A DNA stretch of 64,000 nucleotides from Agrilutibacter niabensis (GTDB lineage Bacteria; Pseudomonadota; Gammaproteobacteria; Xanthomonadales; Xanthomonadaceae): contig NZ_JBHSNJ010000012.1 of NCBI RefSeq assembly GCF_042657165.1, positions 682,001-746,000 of the forward strand, in the 5' to 3' direction. Made by a program: the position numbers and the translations under genes. Below, piece by piece: positions 58,818 to 64,000 of the stretch. How positions within the stretch are numbered: the first letter of the stretch is position 1; each line of letters begins with the position of its first letter. The notes below the pieces were generated by a model. The model was given only the letters and a program-made list of their open reading frames with translations, made no database searches and was not told where the DNA came from.

Positions 58818-58854
58818 ACTGCACAGGACCGCCCCGGCCTGAAGCGGAGAGTCC

Positions 58855-60486
58855 ATGCGCTACGTCACCTACGGTGCCTGCCTGCTGCTCTTCGCCGCCG
58901 CGCTGGCCATGGCCGGGTGGCAATCGGGCGGATGGTGGGTGGTCGCGGTCGTGTTGGGGGCGCTGTCCGCGCTGGGCACCGCGGACCTGTTGCAGAAGCG
59001 CAGCACATTGCGCCGCAACTACCCGTTGCTTGCGCACTTCCGCTACGGCCTGGAATACATCGGGCCGGAAATGCGCCAGTACTTCATCGAGTCCGATACC
59101 GACGAAGTGCCGTTCTCGCGCCAGCAGCGCGCGCTGGTGTACCAGCGCTCCAAGTCGGTCAACGACACGGTCCCGTTCGGTACGCAACAGGATGTGTACG
59201 GACCCGATTACGAATGGATCAACCATTCGCTGGCACCGGAGCATGTGGAATCCTTCGACTTCCGTGTCGTCATTGGCGGACGCACGGATGGAAGCACGCA
59301 GCCGTATTCAGCCAGCGTGTTCAACATTTCCGCGATGAGCTTCGGCGCGCTGTCGGCCAACGCGATCCGTGCGCTGAACAAGGGCGCCAAGCTCGGCGGC
59401 TTCTATCACGACACGGGCGAGGGCTCGATTTCGCCCTATCACCGCGAATTCGGCGGCGACCTGGTGTGGGAGATCGGCTCGGGGTACTTCGGTTGCCGCG
59501 ACGAGCATGGCGGCTTCGACCTCGAACGTTTCACCGCCAATGCCCGCGATCCGCAGGTGAAGATGATCGAGGTCAAGCTGTCGCAGGGCGCCAAGCCCGG
59601 CCATGGCGGCGTGCTGCCTGCGCCCAAGGTCAGCGCCGAGATCTCGGCCACGCGCGGCGTGCCGATGGGAGTCGACTGCGTCTCGCCGGCACGGCACAGC
59701 GCGTTCGACACGCCTGTGGGGCTGCTGCAGTTCGTCGCGAGACTGCGCGAAGCGAGCGGTGGCAAGCCGACCGGATTCAAGCTGGCGATCGGGCATCCCT
59801 GGGAATGGTTCGGGATTGCCAAGGCGATGCACGAAACGGGCATCCTGCCCGACTTCATCGTGGTCGACGGCGCCGAGGGCGGCACGGGCGCCGCGCCGGC
59901 GGAGTTCATCGACCACGTGGGCGTGCCGATGCACGAAGCATTGATGCTCGTGCACAACACACTGGTCGGCCTGGACCTCCGAGGCGGCATAAACATTGGC
60001 GCGGCCGGCCGCATCACCACCGCCTTCGACATCGCGCGCACCATGGCGATGGGCGCTGACTGGTGCAATGCCGCTCGCGGTTTCATGTTCGCGCTGGGCT
60101 GCATCCAGTCGCAAAGCTGCCACACCGATCGTTGCCCGACGGGCGTGGCGACGCAGGATCCCGCGCGCTGGCGGCACCTGGACGTGCCGGACAAGGCGAC
60201 GCGCGTCGCCAATTTCCACCAGCACACGCTGAAGGCGTTGCGCGACCTGCTTGCCGCCGCGGGACTCGACCATCCGGGCCAACTCGGGCCCGAGCACATC
60301 CTGCGGCGGCTGTCGCCGACCGAGGTACGTTCACTCGCGGCACTGTATCGATTCCTGGATGCCGGCGAGCTGTTGCACCGGGTGCCGGAGCACGCCGTGT
60401 TCAAGACGTTCTGGCTGGAAGCGCGCAGCGATTCATTCGCGCCGCCCGATCGGGTGCGGCGGATGCGCGACAGCAAGGCCTGGTAG
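58855..60486 (+). CDS. FMN-binding glutamate synthase family protein
   Basis: This 543-residue protein has two N-terminal membrane helices (about 5-40) and a GltS-type FMN/iron-sulfur domain: FNISAMSFGALSANAIRAL, NTGEGSISPYH-like DTGEGSISPYH, LSQGAKPGHGG, VDGAEGGTGAAP and a Cys-rich CIQSQSCHTDRCPTGVAT that could bind a 3Fe-4S cluster. It lacks the glutaminase domain of glutamate synthase, so its reaction is unknown; relatives are membrane-bound homologs. It follows tviB by 37 nt. Confidence 0.85.
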   Translation: MRYVTYGACLLLFAAALAMAGWQSGGWWVVAVVLGALSALGTADLLQKRSTLRRNYPLLAHFRYGLEYIGPEMRQYFIESDTDEVPFSRQQRALVYQRSKSVNDTVPFGTQQDVYGPDYEWINHSLAPEHVESFDFRVVIGGRTDGSTQPYSASVFNISAMSFGALSANAIRALNKGAKLGGFYHDTGEGSISPYHREFGGDLVWEIGSGYFGCRDEHGGFDLERFTANARDPQVKMIEVKLSQGAKPGHGGVLPAPKVSAEISATRGVPMGVDCVSPARHSAFDTPVGLLQFVARLREASGGKPTGFKLAIGHPWEWFGIAKAMHETGILPDFIVVDGAEGGTGAAPAEFIDHVGVPMHEALMLVHNTLVGLDLRGGINIGAAGRITTAFDIARTMAMGADWCNAARGFMFALGCIQSQSCHTDRCPTGVATQDPARWRHLDVPDKATRVANFHQHTLKALRDLLAAAGLDHPGQLGPEHILRRLSPTEVRSLAALYRFLDAGELLHRVPEHAVFKTFWLEARSDSFAPPDRVRRMRDSKAW

Positions 60487-60510
60487 CCGGGCCCTCCGCG
60501 AGGCGCGGGC

Positions 60511-60864
60511 TCAGAGCAGGGTGAGCACCTGTTCGGGCGGACGTCCGATCACGGCGCGGCCGCCATGCACGAAGATCGGCCGTTCGATCAGGCGCGGATG
60601 CGCCACCATTGCCGCGATCAGGGTGTCGTCCGGCAATGAGGTATCGGCGAGCCCGAGCGCGGTGTATTCCTCCTCGCCGGTCCGCAGCAACGCGCGCGCG
60701 GGCAGGGCGAGCATGCGCAGCAAGTCGCGCACTTCGTCGGCCGTCGGCGGGGTTTCGATGTAGGCGATCACATGTGGCGTGACTCCACGCTCCTGCAGCA
60801 GCTCCAGGGCGCCCCGCGACTTCGAGCAGCGCGGGTTGTGATAGAGGCGGGTGTCATCGGACAT
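60511..60864 (-). CDS. arsC: Arsenate reductase (ArsC, glutaredoxin-coupled)
   Basis: The 117-residue protein has YHNPRCSKSRGALELL with the catalytic Cys12 (N-P-x-C-S-K-S-R) and the RPIFVHGGRAVIGRPPEQVL C-terminal block with the arsenate-binding arginines. It reduces arsenate to arsenite, or in the YfgD subgroup may act on another substrate. The ATG at 60864 is used; an upstream start is less likely. No ars operon genes are near. Confidence 0.9.
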   Translation of the reverse strand: MSDDTRLYHNPRCSKSRGALELLQERGVTPHVIAYIETPPTADEVRDLLRMLALPARALLRTGEEEYTALGLADTSLPDDTLIAAMVAHPRLIERPIFVHGGRAVIGRPPEQVLTLL

Positions 60865-60944
60865 GTCGTGACCTCGCAAAACAAGAAAGCCGGCTTTCGC
60901 CGGCTTCCGCAGGTCTGCAGGCGAGCGCCTGGCAGCCATGAATA

Positions 60945-61019
60945 TGGTGGGCGGTGCAGGGTTCGAACCTGCGACCCTTGCCGTGTGAAGGCAATGCTCT
61001 ACCGCTGAGCTAACCGCCC
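60945..61019 (-). tRNA. tRNA-Val (CAC)
   Basis: On the minus strand: acceptor GGGCGGT with ACCGCCC, D-arm AGCTCAGCGGTAGAGC, anticodon stem TTGCC/GGCAA with loop TTCACAC (anticodon CAC), T-arm GTTCGAACC and encoded CCA. 75 nt. Confidence 0.95.
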
Positions 61020-61120
61020 GATGCGTTGCCGTTGAGCGACGCTGGGGCGCGCACTATACAGCATGCCAATGGCGCGTGCCAGCCGCGCAGACCCGGAAAA
61101 GCGCAGGCGCGCGTCGCGGT

Positions 61121-61126
61121 TAGACT
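61121..61126 (+). promoter_or_regulatory. -10-like hexamer before the PHP phosphatase gene
   Basis: TAGACT lies 25 nt before the ATG at 61152. The same hexamer occurs at 1069-1074 upstream of the amidohydrolase. No clear -35. Confidence 0.35.
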
Positions 61127-61151
61127 CTGTGGATACGACAGCGGAATTCCC

Positions 61152-61973
61152 ATGCTCGACCTGCATTGCCACATCCTCCCGGGAATCGACGACGGTGCCG
61201 TCGACCTCGAGATGGCCCTGCAGATGGCCCGCATCGCGGCTGGCGACGGGATCACGGCGATTACCTGCAGCCCGCACATCTATCCCGGGATGTACGACAA
61301 CACGGCCGCGGCGATACGCAGCGCGATCGGACAGTTCCAGGCGGAGCTGGATGCGCGCGGCATCAACCTGCGGCTGCTCGAAGGCGCCGACGTGCATGTC
61401 GCCCCCGACCTGGTTGCCGGGATCCGCGACGGCCGCATTCCCACGCTCGCCGGATCGCGTTATCTGCTGCTCGAGCCGCCGCACCACGTGGCCCCGCCGC
61501 GCTTCGAGGACGTCGTGTTCGAACTGATGACGGCGGGCATCGTCCCGGTGATCACCCATCCTGAACGGCTCAGCTGGGTGGAAACCCATTACGACCTGTT
61601 CAAGCGGCTGAGCGAGCGCGGCGCGTGGATGCAGGTCACGGCCGGTGCGCTGACCGGCCGGTTCGGGCGGCGTGTCCGCTACTGGGGCGAGCGTTTCGTC
61701 GGGGACGGGCATTGCATGGTGCTGGCCACGGATGCCCACCACCCCGAACGCCGCCCGCCGCTGCTGGCCGAGGCGCGCGAGGCGGCTGCGGCCCTGGTGG
61801 GAGGGGAGGAGGCGACGCATATGGTGGTGACCCGCCCGCAGGGGGTCGTGGACGACCGCCCGGCCGACCAGCTGCCGCCCGCCCTGCACGCGGTCGCGGG
61901 TTTCAGGCCGCCGGCGACGGCAGCGGACGGCCCCATGCTCACCCGGCTGCTGCGCAGCCTGCGCGGACGCTGA
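61152..61973 (+). CDS. PHP-type tyrosine phosphatase of polysaccharide export (CpsB/Wzb-like)
   Basis: The 273-residue protein has the PHP metal ligands DLHCHILPGIDDG (H5, H7), ITCSPHIYPG, VITHPER and ATDAHH. This is the CpsB/CapC/YwqE family of Mn-dependent tyrosine phosphatases that dephosphorylate the BY-kinase of capsule or EPS export. It precedes a GumB-like exporter and a Wzc/GumC-like gene, which confirms the role. The ATG has GGAATTCCC upstream; no strong SD. Confidence 0.88.
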   Translation: MLDLHCHILPGIDDGAVDLEMALQMARIAAGDGITAITCSPHIYPGMYDNTAAAIRSAIGQFQAELDARGINLRLLEGADVHVAPDLVAGIRDGRIPTLAGSRYLLLEPPHHVAPPRFEDVVFELMTAGIVPVITHPERLSWVETHYDLFKRLSERGAWMQVTAGALTGRFGRRVRYWGERFVGDGHCMVLATDAHHPERRPPLLAEAREAAAALVGGEEATHMVVTRPQGVVDDRPADQLPPALHAVAGFRPPATAADGPMLTRLLRSLRGR

Positions 61974-61983
61974 ATCTTTCGCG

Positions 61984-62013
61984 TTGGTGTCCGGCCTCCG
62001 CGACCGGCATAAT
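61984..62013 (+). promoter_or_regulatory. Promoter of the exopolysaccharide export genes
   Basis: TTGGTG (61984-61989), 18-bp spacer, CATAAT (62008-62013). A transcript would start near 62020, 30 nt before the gumB-like TTG, with GGGGA at 62037-62041 as RBS. Confidence 0.6.
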
Positions 62014-62049
62014 GCCAACCGAGTCAAAGTTTTTTTGGGGACCGTTTTG

Positions 62050-62739
62050 TTGAATTTCGCACGAGCCGCCGTTCTGGCGTGCCTGCTGTTGTGCCTGTCT
62101 GGTTGTGCAAGCAAGGGGCCCCCGCTTCCCGCTTCATTTCCCCAGGACGCCGCACTGGCTTCCTCCGATCGCGCCGAGTACCGGATCGGTGCCCAGGACC
62201 TGCTGACGATCACCGTGTTCCAGATCAAGGATCTGGACCGCGAAGTGCGTGTCAACAACGCTGGCCAGATCTCGCTGCCGTTGATCGGCGCGGTCGCTGT
62301 CGCCGGGCGGACCATCGGCGAGATCGAGCAGGACATCGCCGGCCGTTACCGCTCGCATTACCTGCAGGACCCGCAGGTCACCGTCTTCGTCAAGGAATTC
62401 GCCAGCCAGAAGGTGACCGTCAGCGGCTCGGTGCGGAAGACCGGCATCTTCCCGATGACGTCGCGCCTGACGCTGCAGCAGGCGGTCGCGCTCGGGGAAG
62501 GGCTGGTCGACACGGCCAATGAGAACAACGTCGTGGTGTTCCGCCGCGACGGCGACAAGCGCATGGTCGCGCGCTTCGATCTCGAAGCCATCCGCGAGGG
62601 CCGCAGCGAGGACCCCGAGATCCTCGCCGGCGACATCGTCGTCGTCGACCAGTCCGAGGGTGAAATCTGGCTCAGGCGCTTCATTCAGCTCACGCCGCTG
62701 CTGACGGCGTGGATCTACTATTCCGACAACAATCAATGA
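62050..62739 (+). CDS. Short polysaccharide export lipoprotein (OPX, GumB-like)
   Basis: The 229-residue lipoprotein has a type II signal with an LSGC lipobox (Cys near residue 19), then the PES domain (YRIGAQDLLTITVFQIKDLDREVRVNNAGQISLPLIG) and one SLBB-type domain (KVTVSGSVRKTGIFPMTSRLTLQQAVALGEG). It is much shorter than Wza (379) and near GumB, so it lacks the C-terminal outer-membrane helix and may need another pore partner. It carries polysaccharide across the periplasm/outer membrane. The start is a TTG at 62050, with 62047 also possible. Confidence 0.88.
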   Translation: MNFARAAVLACLLLCLSGCASKGPPLPASFPQDAALASSDRAEYRIGAQDLLTITVFQIKDLDREVRVNNAGQISLPLIGAVAVAGRTIGEIEQDIAGRYRSHYLQDPQVTVFVKEFASQKVTVSGSVRKTGIFPMTSRLTLQQAVALGEGLVDTANENNVVVFRRDGDKRMVARFDLEAIREGRSEDPEILAGDIVVVDQSEGEIWLRRFIQLTPLLTAWIYYSDNNQ

Positions 62740-64000
62740 ATACCGAAGCACAGGCCCTGGGCCGATCGATCGCGGCGCAGGACGAGCGCGACCCCGACGA
62801 AATCGATCTCCTCCAGTACTGGAACGTCCTGCGCGCCAACCTGTGGCTGGTCGCGGGCGTGGCCGGCACTGTTGTCGCACTGGCGATCGTGATGACGCTG
62901 CTGGCAACCCCGGTCTTCCGCGCGAGTTCGCTGCTGCAGATCGAGCGCGAAAGCCTGCAGGTGGTGAATGTCGAGGGCGTGATGCCCACGGAGCAGGGTT
63001 ACTACGGCGACGACTTCTACCAGACCCAGTACGAACTGCTCGCCAGCAACAGCCTCGCGCTGCGCGTGGTGCAGGACCTCAACCTGACCCAGGACCCGTA
63101 CTTCAAGCCGATGCTCGAAGGCGTGGGCGAGAAGGCCCCCGCCGCGGCGCGCCAGCAGGAGATGCAGCGCACGCTCGCCGACATGCTGCTGGGCGAGGTC
63201 AGCATCGAGCCGGTGCGCAATTCGCGCCTGGTCCGCATCAACGTCGATTCGCCCGATCCCAAGGTCGCCGCGCGCGTTGCCGATGCGTGGAGCAAGGCCT
63301 ACATCGCCAGCAACCTGGAGCGTCGCTTCGAGGCCTCGTCCTACGCCCGCAAGTACCTCGAGGAACGCCTGGCCCAGCTCAAGGGCAAGCTCGAGGATTC
63401 AGAGAAGGCGCTGGTCAGCTTTGCCACGCAGGAGCAGATCGTTTCCGTCGGCGATGGCAAGCCTTCGCTGTCGGCGCAGAACCTGTCCGAACTCAACGCC
63501 TCGCTCGCCAGGGCGCAGGACGAACGCATCCGCGCCGAAGCCGAATGGACCCAGGCATCGCAGGGCGAGGGCGCCGGCCTGCCCCAGGTGACCACCAACA
63601 GCCTGATCCAGCGCCTGCGCGAAGAGCGCTCCAAGGTGCAGGCCGAATACCAGGAGAAGCTGCGCACCTTCAAGCCGGATTACCCGGACATGCAGCGCCT
63701 GAGCGGACAGATCGCGGAAATCGACCGCCAGATCGCCGGCGAGGTCGCAAACATCCGCGCGTCGATCAAGGCGCGCTATGACGCCGCGGTCGCGCAGGAA
63801 GGCCTGCTCGACGCGCGCATCGGCGGGCTCAAGGGCGACGTGCTCGACCTGCAGAGCCGCAGCATCCAGTACAACATCCTCCAGCGCGAAGCCGAGACCA
63901 ACCGCCAGCTCTACGATGGGTTGCTGCAGCGCTACAAGGAAATCGGCGTCGCTGGCGGCGTGGGTGCGAACAACATCTTCGTCGTCGATCGCGCCGAAGT
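62736..64000 (+). CDS. Polysaccharide co-polymerase (Wzc/GumC type), 5' part
   Basis: 421 codons lie in the window; the gene runs off the right edge. The Wzz domain starts ERDPDEIDLLQYWNVLRANLWLVAGVAGTVVALAIVMTLLATPVFRASSLLQIE with a first membrane helix at about residues 38-58; long coiled-coil helices fill residues 200-400 (LEERLAQLKGKLEDSEKALVSFA, RSKVQAEYQEKLRTFKPDYPDMQRL). The second membrane helix and any BY-kinase domain are outside. The upstream PHP phosphatase suggests a kinase is present, unlike GumC. It overlaps the OPX gene by 4 bp (ATGA). Confidence 0.9.
   Translation, partial: MNTEAQALGRSIAAQDERDPDEIDLLQYWNVLRANLWLVAGVAGTVVALAIVMTLLATPVFRASSLLQIERESLQVVNVEGVMPTEQGYYGDDFYQTQYELLASNSLALRVVQDLNLTQDPYFKPMLEGVGEKAPAAARQQEMQRTLADMLLGEVSIEPVRNSRLVRINVDSPDPKVAARVADAWSKAYIASNLERRFEASSYARKYLEERLAQLKGKLEDSEKALVSFATQEQIVSVGDGKPSLSAQNLSELNASLARAQDERIRAEAEWTQASQGEGAGLPQVTTNSLIQRLREERSKVQAEYQEKLRTFKPDYPDMQRLSGQIAEIDRQIAGEVANIRASIKARYDAAVAQEGLLDARIGGLKGDVLDLQSRSIQYNILQREAETNRQLYDGLLQRYKEIGVAGGVGANNIFVVDRAE

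Overview
The window is GC-rich, densely coded chromosomal DNA of a gammaproteobacterium. The best fit is Xanthomonadaceae (Lysobacter/Luteimonas-like). Reasons: the uvrC-pgsA-glyW-cysT-leuZ order and the comEC-exbBD-msbA-lpxK-kdsB block are gammaproteobacterial; the minor-pilin operon fimT-pilV-pilW-pilX-pilY1-pilE, many TTG/GTG starts, 4-bp stop/start overlaps and a GumB-like exporter are typical of xanthomonads. This assignment is inference from gene content; there is no rRNA or marker phylogeny. I see no insertion sequence, prophage or CRISPR array.

Layout. 1-6.3 kb: 5' end of a Dcp-type peptidase (minus, cut by the window edge), a two-CBS protein, a secreted amidohydrolase, a TonB-dependent receptor and a glutathione peroxidase. 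6.3-9.5 kb: two small paralogous proteins of unknown function bracket a divergent membrane acyltransferase / LytTR regulator pair. 9.5-21.4 kb: mostly minus-strand housekeeping genes (ferredoxin-NADP reductase, UbiB-like kinase, PQQ-type sugar dehydrogenase lipoprotein, ABC exporter, CHAD protein, cardiolipin synthase, PldA, DUF456), with class I fumarase on the plus strand. 21.6-28.9 kb: cold-shock protein, then the type IV minor-pilin/PilY1 operon. 28.9-34 kb: glycine-zipper proteins, a membrane-anchored c-type cytochrome, tcdA and tatD. 33-38 kb: glutaryl-CoA dehydrogenase, GNAT, GST and a fused E1 alpha-beta 2-oxoacid dehydrogenase. 38-43.8 kb: YgfZ and a complete succinate dehydrogenase operon flanked by two different assembly factors (DUF1674/SDHAF4-like and SdhE) plus YgfX.

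43.8-56 kb is one long envelope-biogenesis run: lolC, lolD, comEC, exbB, exbD, msbA, lpxK, kdsB, a LMW tyrosine phosphatase, uvrC and pgsA. Three separately terminated tRNA genes (Gly, Cys, Leu) follow. 56.5-64 kb opens an exopolysaccharide region: tviB, a PHP phosphatase, a short OPX lipoprotein and a Wzc/GumC-type protein cut by the window end. A PEP-mutase-like gene, a glutamate-synthase-like gene, arsC and tRNA-Val lie between them.

The most interesting signals are the paralog-bracketed acyltransferase/LytTR module, a decayed second prepilin fused in frame upstream of fimT, a three-to-four-copy 21-bp tandem array ahead of an ABC exporter gene, and the pairing of two SDH assembly-factor families around sdhCDAB.
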